A stretch of DNA of 64,000 bases from Marvinbryantia formatexigens DSM 14469 (GTDB taxonomy: Bacteria; Bacillota; Clostridia; Lachnospirales; Lachnospiraceae), in contig NZ_CP102268.1 of assembly GCF_025148285.1 (NCBI RefSeq), forward strand, positions 186,001 to 250,000. Direction: 5' to 3'. Positions 1-9,134 of the stretch are shown in pieces; the stretch's first letter is position 1; the number at the start of each line of letters is the position of its first letter. The translations under genes were made by a program, and so were the position numbers. Below the pieces are notes generated by a model. The model did not search any database and had not been told where the DNA came from. It worked only from the letters and a program-made list of their open reading frames with translations.

Positions 1-149
1 TCAGAATAACCCGACTCCTCCGCTATCTCCAGATACTGTATATCAAAATAATACAATGGTCTGCACGCCAGCGTCAGGTACACAGCCGCTGAAATAAGAA
101 ACAGCATCGTGACCGGCACCAGAATGATTTCAATAATTTTCTTTAACAT
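1..149 (-). CDS. TIGR01906/DUF1461-like membrane protein, N-terminal part
   Basis: An open frame starts at an ATG ending at base 149 with a GGAGG sequence just upstream, and runs off the left edge. The visible 49 residues begin MLKKIIEIILVPVTM and form one hydrophobic segment, followed by CRPLYYFDIQYLEI. That layout resembles the start of the TIGR01906 (DUF1461) integral membrane family of Firmicutes. It overlaps the 3' end of hemL by 20 bases, so it is probably translated from the same mRNA. Only the N-terminus is visible, so the family call is tentative and no function is proposed. Confidence 0.55.
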   Translation of the reverse strand, partial: MLKKIIEIILVPVTMLFLISAAVYLTLACRPLYYFDIQYLEIAEESGYS

Positions 150-1416
150 AGTCCTCCACGGTCTGCAGCGTCTTTGCCAGCTCTGTCTCCCTGCCATGCG
201 CGGCGGAGAGGAACATTGCCTCAAACTGCGACGGCGCCAGATAGACTCCATGATTCAGCATATACGCAAAGTATCTGCCGTATGCCGCCGTATCCGCTGT
301 TTTTGCCGAAGCATAATCATTTACCTGCTCTCCGGTAAAGAATACGCAGCCAAGCGAGCCGATATGATTCAAGCAGTGCGGCACCGCATAGCGCTCCAGA
401 AGCTTATCAAGCTCCCCAAAGAACCAGTCTCCCTTTGCGTTCAGCTCTTTATAAAAATCCGGCGTATTCTGCAAAATGGAAAGCTGCGACAGACCTGCCG
501 CCATTGCCACCGGATTGCCGCTTAAGGTCCCCGCCTGGTACACGCTGCCCACCGGAGATACCATTTCCATAATTTCCCTTCTGCCGCCGTATGCACCGAC
601 CGGCATTCCGGCTCCGATAATTTTGCCAAAGGTCGTCAGATCCGGCTTCACGCCGAAATATTCCTGGGCTCCGCCGGCGCTTAAACGAAAGCCTGTAATG
701 ACCTCATCAAAAATCAGCAGGCTGTCATACTTATCGCAGAGCGCGCGCAGTCCGGAAAGAAACCCTTCCACCGGCGGCACCACGCCCATATTGGCTCCGA
801 CCGGCTCCACGATTACCGCGGCGATTTCCTCCGGGCAGCGTTCAAACAGCGCCTGCACGCTTTCCAGATTGTTATACTCTGCGGATAACGTGTCCTGCGT
901 GCAGCCCGCCGGAACGCCGGCGCTGTCGGGAATGCCCGCCGTCATGACGCCCGACCCTGCCTTCACCAGCATGGCGTCGGTGTGTCCGTGATAGCATCCC
1001 ATGAATTTGATGATTTTATTCCGGCGCGTAAAGCCCCGCGCCGCGCGGATCGCACTCATCACCGCTTCCGTCCCGGAATTCACCATGCGCACCATTTCCA
1101 CGGAAGGAACCATACTGCAGATCAGGCGCGCCATTTTTACCTCGTTCTCTGTCGCCGCACCGAAGCTCAGTCCCTTCGCTGCTGTTTCCGTAACGCTTTT
1201 TAAAACCTCCGGGTGATTGTGTCCCAGAATCATCGGTCCCCAGGAACCGACAAAATCAATATAGGTATTGCCGTCCGCATCCGTCATATACGCGCCGTCC
1301 GCGCGCTCAATAAAACGCGGCGTCTCCTGCACGCTCCCGAAAGCGCGTACCGGACTGTTTACGCCGCCCGGCATCAGTGTGACCGCCTCCTGGAAAAGCT
1401 GCTCCGATTTTGTCAT
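130..1416 (-). CDS. hemL: Glutamate-1-semialdehyde 2,1-aminomutase
   Basis: This PLP enzyme converts glutamate-1-semialdehyde to 5-aminolevulinate, the last step of the C5 route to tetrapyrroles. The 428-residue length matches the family. The N-terminal MPGGVNSPVRAF signature is present, as is the pyridoxal lysine in TTFGKIIGAGMP, preceded by the FDEVITGFR motif. The start ATG overlaps the hemB stop as ATGA, so translation is probably coupled. It is the last hem gene of the minus-strand operon, with hemA, hemC, cobA/hemD and hemB upstream, and a small membrane-protein gene overlaps its end. Confidence 0.97.
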   Translation of the reverse strand: MTKSEQLFQEAVTLMPGGVNSPVRAFGSVQETPRFIERADGAYMTDADGNTYIDFVGSWGPMILGHNHPEVLKSVTETAAKGLSFGAATENEVKMARLICSMVPSVEMVRMVNSGTEAVMSAIRAARGFTRRNKIIKFMGCYHGHTDAMLVKAGSGVMTAGIPDSAGVPAGCTQDTLSAEYNNLESVQALFERCPEEIAAVIVEPVGANMGVVPPVEGFLSGLRALCDKYDSLLIFDEVITGFRLSAGGAQEYFGVKPDLTTFGKIIGAGMPVGAYGGRREIMEMVSPVGSVYQAGTLSGNPVAMAAGLSQLSILQNTPDFYKELNAKGDWFFGELDKLLERYAVPHCLNHIGSLGCVFFTGEQVNDYASAKTADTAAYGRYFAYMLNHGVYLAPSQFEAMFLSAAHGRETELAKTLQTVEDYVKENY

Positions 1417-2399
1417 CAGCCGATTCTCCCTTCGTCCATAAATTTTGCCAGCTCCTTCGCAAAATACGTAATATAGATATCGCTGCCCGCGCGGTATGCT
1501 GACGCCGCCATTTCGCAGATTACACGCTCTTCGTCGATCCAGCCCTGCTTTGCCGCCGCCTTCACCATCGCATATTCCCCGCTCACGCTGTAGGAAGCGA
1601 CCGGCACATGAACCGCCTCCTTCACCTTCGTCACCATATCCAGATAGGACATTGCCGGTTTTACCATGATGATATCTGCGCCTTCTTCCTCATCGAGCAG
1701 CGCTTCTTTTATACCTTCGCGGCTGTTGTGGAAATCCATCTGGTAAGACCTGCGGTCCCCGAAAGCGGGCGCCGACCCGGCGGCATCGCGGAATGGTCCG
1801 TAAAATGCCGACGCGTATTTGACGGCGTAGGACATCACCGGAATATGTGAAAAACCGTGCGCATCCAGCGTATTACGGATAGCGAGCACTCTTCCATCCA
1901 TCATATCGGACGGCGCCACCATATCCGCCCCCGCCTGTACATGGGAAAGCGCTGTTTTCGCCAGCAGCTCCAGGGTTCTGTCATTGTCCACATCGTGACC
2001 GGCGAGCACTCCGCAGTGCCCGTGTGAGGTATACTCGCACATGCAGACATCCGTGACCAGATACATCTGTGGAAAATGCTCTCTTGCGTACCGCAGCGCC
2101 CGCTGCACAATGCCGTCTTCTGCATACGCCTGGCTTCCCAGCTCATCCTTCACCGCCGGAATACCAAACAGCATCACAGCCGTCACTCCGGCGTCCTGCA
2201 GCTCCTGCAGACATTCTCCCATACGGTCGACGCTGTAGCGGTACTGCCCCTCCATCGAAGGGATTTCTTCCTTTCTATTTTCCCCGTCCATCACAAACAT
2301 CGGGTAAATCAGAGACGCCTTGTCCATCCGCGTCTCCCGCACCATTCTGCGCACAGCCTCCCCGCCGCGCAGTCTCCGCGGGCGTTTTCTCAAATCCAT
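1416..2399 (-). CDS. hemB: Delta-aminolevulinic acid dehydratase (porphobilinogen synthase)
   Basis: The enzyme condenses two 5-aminolevulinate molecules to porphobilinogen. At 327 residues it is family length. The metal-binding cysteine cluster is seen in [14 protein letters not shown], and a Schiff-base lysine lies in [12 protein letters not shown]. The start is an ATG with an AAAGGAAG ribosome binding site. The 112 bases between it and cobA/hemD show no gene or obvious terminator. It overlaps hemL by four bases (ATGA). Confidence 0.97.
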   Translation of the reverse strand: MDLRKRPRRLRGGEAVRRMVRETRMDKASLIYPMFVMDGENRKEEIPSMEGQYRYSVDRMGECLQELQDAGVTAVMLFGIPAVKDELGSQAYAEDGIVQRALRYAREHFPQMYLVTDVCMCEYTSHGHCGVLAGHDVDNDRTLELLAKTALSHVQAGADMVAPSDMMDGRVLAIRNTLDAHGFSHIPVMSYAVKYASAFYGPFRDAAGSAPAFGDRRSYQMDFHNSREGIKEALLDEEEGADIIMVKPAMSYLDMVTKVKEAVHVPVASYSVSGEYAMVKAAAKQGWIDEERVICEMAASAYRAGSDIYITYFAKELAKFMDEGRIG

Positions 2400-2511
2400 A
2401 GTTACGCTTCCTTTCTATTTTTCACCTGCCGGTCCTCCCGGCTGTCATCTTTCTTTTCAATATCCGGCATTTTCCTGTTCCGGCAACGGTCTCCTGAGTC
2501 CCGGATGCCTG

Positions 2512-4020
2512 TTATAAGCTGCCGCCTGCCAACTTCTCCACCAGACGCACAACGGCGTCCATAGACGGCTCTTCTGCCATAAAGGTTTCCATTCCAAGCT
2601 CATCGGCGGCCGCTTTTGTCTTTCTGCCGATGCAGACAGCCCGTACCTTCGTAAAATCCAGCCCCGGCACGCTCTCTGCAAAGCCTCTGACAGTAGATGC
2701 ACTGGTAAATACCGCATAATCGGTTTTCTTCTCCTCAAATTCCGCACGGACATCAATCAGCGGCGATGTCTCATAAACCGTATCATAGGCTGCCAGGTCG
2801 TTCACAACCACTCCCGGCACCTTTGCAAGCTCCTCCAGAAGCTCCTGGCTGCCCGCCGCCGCGCGGAACAGCAAAATCCTCTCACCGCCCCGGCACGCTT
2901 CTGCAAGCGCTTTTCCAAGCTCCTGCGCATACGCCTGCTGCGGCATCAGATCCGCATAGCAGCCATATTTTTCCAGCTCTTTTCCGGTGCCGTTGCCGAG
3001 AACGGCAAGCTTTACCGCCGACAGGCTCCGGATATCCAGACGGCATTTTTTCAGATTCTCAAAGAACACCCGCACTCCGGAGGGGCTGGTAAACGCCAGC
3101 CAGTCAAAGGTACGCAGATTTTTAAGCGTCTCCTCCACCTCTCCTGCACACTCACGCGGCACGATACGGATTGCCGGAAGCTCCAGCACCTCCGCTCCCT
3201 GCTCCCGCAGCCTCGCCGCCATTTCCGAGACCAGCTCCCGCGGTCTGGTGACAAGAATCTTCTTTCCGGCCAGAGGCTTCTTCTCCTGCCAGGAAAATCG
3301 CTCCGCCAGACGGCACACTTCCCCGACTACGATAATCGCCGGTGTTTCGACACCGCGCCGCTCTGCCTCCTCCGGCAGGGTGGAAACGGTTGCAATTATC
3401 TTCTTCTGCGCCGCCGTCGTTCCCTTCTGCAGAACTGCCGCCGGCATATCCGCACGCATTCCCGCCTCCAGCAGCCCGCTGCAGATATCCGCAAGAGCAG
3501 TCACTCCCATCAGAAATACCAGTGTCCCGCCGGTGCGCACCAGCGCCTCAAAATCAATATTATACTGTTTATCCACGCGCCTGTGCCCGGTAATAATGTG
3601 CACAGAGGAACAGTAATCCCGGTGCGTGACCGGAATCCCGCAGTATGCCGGGACCGAAATCGCCGACGTCACGCCGGGCACAACCTCGAAGGGAATCTGC
3701 TCCTTCACCAGAAGCTCCAGCTCCTCGCCGCCTCTGCCGAACAGAAACGGGTCCCCGCCCTTCAGACGCACGACCAGTTGTCCCTGCTTCGCCTCCTCCA
3801 CGAGCACACGGCTGATTTCCTCCTGTCTCATCGTATGGTGGCTTGCGCGCTTTCCCACGTTAATCAGCTTCGCGTCCCGCGGAATCATTCCAAGCACGCC
3901 CTGCCCGACAAGCGCATCGTAGACGACCACCTGCGCCCGTTTTAAAATTTCCTCGCCTCTTCGCGTAAATAATCCGGCATCAGCGGGACCAGCCCCGACA
4001 AGATACACCTTTCCCTGCAT
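2512..4020 (-). CDS. cobA-hemD: Fused uroporphyrinogen-III C-methyltransferase / uroporphyrinogen-III synthase
   Basis: A 502-residue bifunctional protein. Residues 1-245 are a SUMT methylase with the VGAGPADAGL start, GDPFLFGRGGEE and the VVPGVTSA loop. Residues 250-502 are HemD, beginning KILVTRPRELVSEM. HemD closes hydroxymethylbilane to uroporphyrinogen III, and SUMT methylates C2 and C7 to give precorrin-2. This fusion is well known in clostridia and fits its place between hemC and hemB. The start ATG follows AGGAATGGGAGT. No precorrin-2 dehydrogenase domain is attached. Confidence 0.95.
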   Translation of the reverse strand: MQGKVYLVGAGPADAGLFTRRGEEILKRAQVVVYDALVGQGVLGMIPRDAKLINVGKRASHHTMRQEEISRVLVEEAKQGQLVVRLKGGDPFLFGRGGEELELLVKEQIPFEVVPGVTSAISVPAYCGIPVTHRDYCSSVHIITGHRRVDKQYNIDFEALVRTGGTLVFLMGVTALADICSGLLEAGMRADMPAAVLQKGTTAAQKKIIATVSTLPEEAERRGVETPAIIVVGEVCRLAERFSWQEKKPLAGKKILVTRPRELVSEMAARLREQGAEVLELPAIRIVPRECAGEVEETLKNLRTFDWLAFTSPSGVRVFFENLKKCRLDIRSLSAVKLAVLGNGTGKELEKYGCYADLMPQQAYAQELGKALAEACRGGERILLFRAAAGSQELLEELAKVPGVVVNDLAAYDTVYETSPLIDVRAEFEEKKTDYAVFTSASTVRGFAESVPGLDFTKVRAVCIGRKTKAAADELGMETFMAEEPSMDAVVRLVEKLAGGSL

Positions 4021-4080
4021 ACTCCCATTCCTTTCTTTTTAATCTGCAGGCGTGCTTTTCCCGCACCTGCCACGGTCTGC

Positions 4081-4179
4081 CATCTGCAGACAGATATCCG
4101 GCAGACGACCAGCCATCTACAGACAGATATCCGACAGACAATCAGTTATCTACAGACAGATATCCGGCAGGCGGCTGCC
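4081..4179. repeat. Three tandem 33-bp repeats at the hemC 3' end
   Basis: Three adjacent 33-bp units (4081-4113, 4114-4146, 4147-4179) share the core ACAGATATCCG and differ at only a few positions each. The last unit encodes the C-terminus and stop of hemC; the other two lie in the hemC-cobA/hemD spacer. The period is a multiple of three. Confidence 0.85.
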
Positions 4180-5079
4180 CTGCGGTGCTCCCGACGACTG
4201 CACGCTGCCGGCAAGATATTCTGCCAGCTCCGCTCCGATGCGCTCCGCATCCGTGCGCGCGCCGCCCAGGCACCCCCGGCACCACCGCCCGGTATCCTCC
4301 TCATAATATAAACCCGTCAGCAAAATCCGGCTGCCCTCCGTGCGGGCATACGCTGCTACCGGCGAGCTGCAGCCGCCGTCCAGTGCACGGACAAACGCCC
4401 GCTCACAGAGCGCCGCGTCCCTTGCCTCATCATCAGAAAACGCCTTCAGATAGCTGTGATCCTCTCCGCACCTGCCCTGCACCGCAAGAATTCCCTGCCC
4501 GGCTGCCGGCACCATTTCCTCCGTCGAAAAATAACGGCTGATTCGCCCCTCCAGCCCCAGTCTCTTCAGACCGGCGGCCGCCAGAATCAGCGCGCCGTAT
4601 TCCCCTTCATCCAGCTTGCGCAGCCGCGTAAGCACATTCCCGCGCACCGGATGACAGGTGACATGCGGATACAGCTCCTTTATCTGCAAAGCCCGGCGTC
4701 TGCCGGAACAGCCAAACGGCTTTGAAAAATCAGGTTCCACGGCGCCCTCCGGCAGTACCAGAACATCCCGCACATCCTCCCGTGCGGAAAAAGCGAGCAG
4801 CGGAAGCTCCTTTGGCACCTCCATCGGCACATCCTTCAGACTGTGGACCGAAAGGTCGCTTCTCTTCTCCAGAAGCGCTCTGTCAAGCTCTTTCACAAAT
4901 AAACCTTTTCCGCCCACCTTATCCAGCGTGCGGTCGAGAATCTTATCGCCTGTCGTCTTCATCGTCAGAATGGATACCGCAAGCTGCGGATTCTCCTGCT
5001 CAATCGCCTGCTTCACTATCTCAGACTGGATAACTGCCAGCCTGCTCTCCCGGCTGCCGATTATGATTGTCCTTTTCAT
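4150..5079 (-). CDS. hemC: Hydroxymethylbilane synthase (porphobilinogen deaminase)
   Basis: It polymerises four porphobilinogens into hydroxymethylbilane. At 309 residues the length is normal. It starts MKRTIIIGSRESRLAV and carries the dipyrromethane-cofactor cysteine in LDGGCSSPVAAYA. The family N-terminus places the start at 5079, which makes hemC overlap the end of hemA by 59 bases, more than the usual few. The last residues (LPDICL) and stop codon fall inside a 33-bp tandem repeat, so the natural C-terminus may have been rewritten by repeat expansion. Confidence 0.96.
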   Translation of the reverse strand: MKRTIIIGSRESRLAVIQSEIVKQAIEQENPQLAVSILTMKTTGDKILDRTLDKVGGKGLFVKELDRALLEKRSDLSVHSLKDVPMEVPKELPLLAFSAREDVRDVLVLPEGAVEPDFSKPFGCSGRRRALQIKELYPHVTCHPVRGNVLTRLRKLDEGEYGALILAAAGLKRLGLEGRISRYFSTEEMVPAAGQGILAVQGRCGEDHSYLKAFSDDEARDAALCERAFVRALDGGCSSPVAAYARTEGSRILLTGLYYEEDTGRWCRGCLGGARTDAERIGAELAEYLAGSVQSSGAPQGSRLPDICL

Positions 5080-6310
5080 ATAAATCTTCCAATGCCTCCA
5101 TACATTCCCGGAAAGTCCGGTCGCTGACCTTCCGGCGCAGCCCGAACATCATTTTGCCAATGGTTTTCGCGGCCGCCGTCTCAATATATTCCTGATAATC
5201 CTGCAGCATTCCGGAGCTTTCCGGTTCCAGATGCGTTCCCAGCTCTCTGGTCTTTTTCTGCGTGCGCAGATGAAAATCCTCCACCAGCGCTTCCCGGACG
5301 TCCTGTATTTTTTCAATTACGTCCCTGCCCTCATACCAGTCAAAAAATTCTGCGATCTGCGCCTGCAGAATCTCCTTTGCCCGCGCAATATCCGCCTGTG
5401 TCTGTGCGCTGATATGCCCGGCGTCAAAATAATCAATATCATAGAGCGTTACGCCGGCCAGACTGCCGATGGATGGCTCAATATCCCGCGGCACCGCCAG
5501 ATCGACCATGACCACCGGTCCATCCAGAGCCGCCTCCACCTCTTCCCGGCGCAGCGTATAGTTCGGACTCGCCGTTGCGCTTATCACGTAATCGCACTGC
5601 GGGAAAAGCGTCATACGCTCCGCGTAATTTATACGCCTGCAGCCTCTGGGAATGTCGACTACCCCGCTGCGGTAGCTGCGCACCGTAACCGTCACATCAG
5701 CGCCCTCGCTCCGGAATACATTAGCGGAAAGCCTGCCCATCTCACCGTTTCCGATTACCATGCACTTTTTCCCTTCAAAGGTATATCCCTCTTCCTTTAA
5801 AACCTCCACTGCCCGATGAATAACGGAGCTGTCCTTCTTTGAGAGCAGTACCTCTGTCTTCACTTTTTTTCCCGCCGTCACCGCCATGCGGAACAATACC
5901 TCCAGCACATTGTCCGTCGCATACTGCTCTCTCGCAAAAGCAAGCGCGTCTTTTACCTGTGTGATAATCTGATCCTCACCCAGAATGCGCGACTGCAGTC
6001 CGCAGGAAACCTCGAACAGATGGCTGACCGCTTCGCGCCCCTCCCGGAAAACGGCATATTGACGGTACTGCCGCGCGTCGACGCCCTTCTCCTGGCACAG
6101 AAGCTCAAATAAATCCGGCTTTACATCGTCCTGCACACTCGCCCACAGCTCCATGCGGTTGCAGGTGACAATCATGACACATCCCTGAAGCCCCGGAATA
6201 TTTTTCCACCGCTCCATCGCCCCTGCCATATTCTTTTTTGTAAAAGAAAACACAGACCGCACATCAAGCGGGGCTTTCGTATGGTCTATTCCCGCCATAT
6301 AAATGCTCAT
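5021..6310 (-). CDS. hemA: Glutamyl-tRNA reductase
   Basis: The enzyme reduces glutamyl-tRNA(Glu) to glutamate-1-semialdehyde, the committed step of the C5 pathway. I place the start at 6310 (MSIYMAGIDHTKAPLD), which overlaps the cbiK stop as ATGA, rather than at the longer frame start at 6382; this gives 429 residues. The nucleophilic cysteine lies in MIVTCNRMELW, the NADPH domain contains VIGNGEMGRLSANV, and a C-terminal dimerisation helix follows. The 3' end overlaps hemC by 59 bases. Confidence 0.95.
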   Translation of the reverse strand: MSIYMAGIDHTKAPLDVRSVFSFTKKNMAGAMERWKNIPGLQGCVMIVTCNRMELWASVQDDVKPDLFELLCQEKGVDARQYRQYAVFREGREAVSHLFEVSCGLQSRILGEDQIITQVKDALAFAREQYATDNVLEVLFRMAVTAGKKVKTEVLLSKKDSSVIHRAVEVLKEEGYTFEGKKCMVIGNGEMGRLSANVFRSEGADVTVTVRSYRSGVVDIPRGCRRINYAERMTLFPQCDYVISATASPNYTLRREEVEAALDGPVVMVDLAVPRDIEPSIGSLAGVTLYDIDYFDAGHISAQTQADIARAKEILQAQIAEFFDWYEGRDVIEKIQDVREALVEDFHLRTQKKTRELGTHLEPESSGMLQDYQEYIETAAAKTIGKMMFGLRRKVSDRTFRECMEALEDLYEKDNHNRQPGEQAGSYPV

Positions 6311-7092
6311 ACTGCTTCCCTCACATGACGCACGAACATATCCCGGATCTGCGGATATTCTCCCAGCCCCTTCAGGTGACATTCCACGTCAAAGCCCTCC
6401 TCAGAAAACCTTGCCGCCCAGGAATCCCCCTCGCCCGACATATCATTTTTGGCATGGTCTCCCGCCACGATCATGAACGGGGCAAGGTGCACCTTCACCG
6501 GCTTTTCCTTTTTCATCCGGCGGATCAGAGCCTCCAGCGTCGGATACGCCTCCACCGTGCCAAGGAACATGTTTTCATGTCCCATATCCTTCATCATATA
6601 GTCCAGCGCGGCGTATATGCTGTTCGCGTAGTGCTCCGTCCCGTGTCCCATCAGCACCAGCGCTTCATTTTCCGGAAGCGTCTTCCATTCCTGCTCCAGC
6701 GCCGCAATCGCCTCCCGGCTGTCCTGCTCCGTCGTAAGCAGCGGCGCGCCCAGCCGTATTTCATCAAAATGCCCGTCAAAAGCGCGCACCTGGGCAGTCA
6801 TCAGCTCGTTCTCGATGCCGTTCATAACGTGCGTCGGCTGGACAATCAGCTCCCGGATGCCGTCCGATTCCATCCGCTCCAGCGCCTCTTTTACATTATC
6901 AATCACGATACCGTCCCTGTTCTTTAATTTTTTCAGTATCATTTTACTTGTCCAGGCACGGTAAATACGGTAATCCGGAAAGGCGACACTGATATCCGCC
7001 TCAATCCGGTCTATGTTCTTTTCCCTGGTGTCCGCGTGGCTGGTGCCGAAGCTGACGACCAGAATTGCTTTTGTCTGCTGTTGTTCCATCAT
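6307..7092 (-). CDS. cbiK: Anaerobic (sirohydrochlorin) cobaltochelatase
   Basis: CbiK inserts Co2+ into sirohydrochlorin, the metal entry step of the anaerobic corrinoid pathway. The 261 residues begin with the chelatase motif ILVVSFGTSHADTR. Candidate metal-binding histidines lie in LMGHGTEHYANS and FMIVAGDHAKNDM. No signal peptide is seen, so it should be cytoplasmic. The stop overlaps the hemA start (ATGA). Two in-frame ATGs at 7092 and 7089 follow an AGGAG; I kept the first. It sits at the junction between the hem and cbi parts of the cluster. Confidence 0.93.
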   Translation of the reverse strand: MMEQQQTKAILVVSFGTSHADTREKNIDRIEADISVAFPDYRIYRAWTSKMILKKLKNRDGIVIDNVKEALERMESDGIRELIVQPTHVMNGIENELMTAQVRAFDGHFDEIRLGAPLLTTEQDSREAIAALEQEWKTLPENEALVLMGHGTEHYANSIYAALDYMMKDMGHENMFLGTVEAYPTLEALIRRMKKEKPVKVHLAPFMIVAGDHAKNDMSGEGDSWAARFSEEGFDVECHLKGLGEYPQIRDMFVRHVREAV

Positions 7093-7141
7093 TTTTCACT
7101 CCTGCAAGCCCGCCGGATTGCACTTTCATGCACCCCGCGGC

Positions 7142-8332
7142 TTAATATCCATTTAATCCATGCGCCTTCTCATAATTTACCATCGCAGAGATATTGGCAA
7201 TCTCATACGTGTTAAATACGGAAGCGGCATACTCATCTGTAAAATCACTGCCAGCCACCGCCGGCTCATACCAGCTCTTGCTGCGGAAATATTCATCCAG
7301 CGCCGCATTGTTAAAAATCCGCCCGTGCTTCGCATATATTTCGTTGCGCGCCAGCAGGATTTCCTCTGCGGAGAGACCATTTAAATCTTCCTCCGTGATA
7401 TAGCGGCTGTCGCTGTCCGGGATAACATAATCCCCCGCAAAGCTGTAATGCAGACCGTCCGCAGAGGCCGTCTCCGCCTGCGCCCCGCCCTCTGTCAGTT
7501 CCGCTGCAAATTCTTTTGTAAATTTGTTTTCCCTTTCGGGATTCATATAATTTTTAAAGCAGGTCTCGCCGTACTGCTGTGCCTGCCCGGCGCTGATCGC
7601 CGTCTGCAGATTCTCATAATCCGATGTCAGATAGCGCCTTACCGTACAGAGCAGCCCCAGGTCATACTGCTCCGCCACAGAGGTCCAGATGACAGTTTCC
7701 GGATACAGCCCGACCGCATTTACCGCTGCGCGCGCCTGTGCAGTATCCTCCTCTGAAAAAGCGCTGCCGGATAAAGAAACATCCGCCGCCTCATAAAAAT
7801 CCGCTCCGTCATGTCCCGCCGCCCGCATACTCCAGGAAACTCCGTCCGCAAGAAGCGATGCCGTGTCGCGCGCCTCGCAGCAGATAAACTGACCGCTCTG
7901 TCCATTCACAGCGAACACATCTATCTGCGCTTCATCACAGTCTAAAATGCCCTCCGCCAGCGTGTACTGTGCATTGCGCTGCAGCGTATTGTCCTTTCTC
8001 TGATAAACCTCCGCCACCAGCGTGTTTACCGTATCTCCCGCCTCATCCGTCTCCGGCTTCAGGCGGATAGCCAGCAGCTCCTCCGTACCGTCCCAGTCAA
8101 GGTCTGTCTGGGAGAGCGCAAGAAATCCGTTATAGCTTTTCTGCTGAAGCCGCCCGTCCTCTGTCAGATAGTTGCTGTCATAATATTCCACAATCAGATT
8201 GTCTTTGGAATATGTATAAAACAAATCTACCAGCGTCGCCCCGCTGTTTTCCTCCGCCAGTGCCGGAAGCACCGCAGAAATCATCAGCCCTCCCGTCAGT
8301 GCCGCCGCCAGTGCCGCTTTCGTTCTCTTCAT
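7142..8332 (-). CDS. Exported YARHG-domain protein
   Basis: A 396-residue protein of unknown function. The start at 8332 (MKRTKAALAAAL) has an AAGGGGAT ribosome binding site and gives a clear signal peptide ending near ALAEE; a longer frame from 8398 lacks such support. The C-terminal part (about residues 310-390) matches the YARHG domain: a EEILLARNEIYAKHGRIF run followed by aromatic-rich YFRSKSWYEP. The middle is rich in acidic residues and has no recognised fold. It lies between cbiC and cbiK on the same strand, with a likely own promoter upstream. A link to corrinoids is not evident; it could be a cell-surface protein that landed here. Confidence 0.75.
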   Translation of the reverse strand: MKRTKAALAAALTGGLMISAVLPALAEENSGATLVDLFYTYSKDNLIVEYYDSNYLTEDGRLQQKSYNGFLALSQTDLDWDGTEELLAIRLKPETDEAGDTVNTLVAEVYQRKDNTLQRNAQYTLAEGILDCDEAQIDVFAVNGQSGQFICCEARDTASLLADGVSWSMRAAGHDGADFYEAADVSLSGSAFSEEDTAQARAAVNAVGLYPETVIWTSVAEQYDLGLLCTVRRYLTSDYENLQTAISAGQAQQYGETCFKNYMNPERENKFTKEFAAELTEGGAQAETASADGLHYSFAGDYVIPDSDSRYITEEDLNGLSAEEILLARNEIYAKHGRIFNNAALDEYFRSKSWYEPAVAGSDFTDEYAASVFNTYEIANISAMVNYEKAHGLNGY

Positions 8333-8398
8333 ATCTTCATCCCCTTTTTTATAAGCCAGTTCTTCGTGTGCCGCCGGGCGCCAGGCGTCCGGCATCAT

Positions 8399-8501
8399 GG
8401 GTACAGTATAGCATACTCTGCCCCGGATTTCATTAAACTGCCCTTAAAATTTTCTGAGGATTTGAAACAAGGTTACTGTGAACGGAGTGAACAGTATTAC
8501 T
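8399..8501 (-). promoter_or_regulatory. Spacer with probable extended -10 promoter for the YARHG gene
   Basis: The 103-bp gap after cbiC contains TGCTATACT on the minus strand, a TGn-extended -10 about 75 bases before the YARHG start. The -35 is weak. A short inverted motif ACTGT...ACAGT sits close to the cbiC stop. Confidence 0.45.
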
Positions 8502-9134
8502 TCAGCGTCCGCCTGCCATGTAGAGAAGGGCGTTGCAGATGCAGGCGGCTATATTGCTGCCTCCCTTTCTGCCCCTTGCCACAATATATGGCACATCTGT
8601 CTGCATAATCAGTTCCTTCGACTGCACCACGTTTACAAAACCGACCGGCACCCCGATAATAAGCTCCGGAGCTATCCTCTGCTCTTCTATCAGCTCGTAA
8701 AGACGCACCAGCGCCGTCGGCGCGTTTCCGATTGCAAAAATCAGCGTTTTTTTAAGGGACGCCGCCTTATCCATGCTGACCGTGGCGCGCGTGGTGCCCT
8801 TTTCTTTCGCCGCCTGTGCAACATCCTCATCCGACATAAAGCAGCAGACCTCTCCGCCAAACTTCGCAAGCGCCTTTTTATTGATGCCCGCCTTTGCCAT
8901 CTGCGTATCCGTCACAATGCAGGCGCCGGCTTTTATGGCGGCAAGCGCCTTCTCCACCGCATTCTCTGAAAAGCAGAGATTATCGGCATAATCAAAATCA
9001 GCGCTGGTGTGGATGCAGCGTTTGATAATCGGCGCCGTATCCTCCGGCAGCTCCCGTCCAAGCTCTTCTGTGATGATTTCAAAGCTCCGCCGCTCTATGT
9101 CCATCGGCTTTACTTTTTCCAGCTCTACCTTCAT
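8502..9134 (-). CDS. cbiC: Cobalt-precorrin-8 methylmutase
   Basis: CbiC moves the C11 methyl to C12, giving (cobalt) cobyrinic acid (hydrogenobyrinic acid in the aerobic route). At 210 residues it is family length. It begins with the [16 protein letters not shown] motif and has the [16 protein letters not shown] active-site segment. The start ATG overlaps the cbiP stop as ATGA (9131-9134), so the two are probably co-translated. A 103-bp gap with a possible promoter separates it from the YARHG gene downstream. Confidence 0.95.
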   Translation of the reverse strand: MKVELEKVKPMDIERRSFEIITEELGRELPEDTAPIIKRCIHTSADFDYADNLCFSENAVEKALAAIKAGACIVTDTQMAKAGINKKALAKFGGEVCCFMSDEDVAQAAKEKGTTRATVSMDKAASLKKTLIFAIGNAPTALVRLYELIEEQRIAPELIIGVPVGFVNVVQSKELIMQTDVPYIVARGRKGGSNIAACICNALLYMAGGR

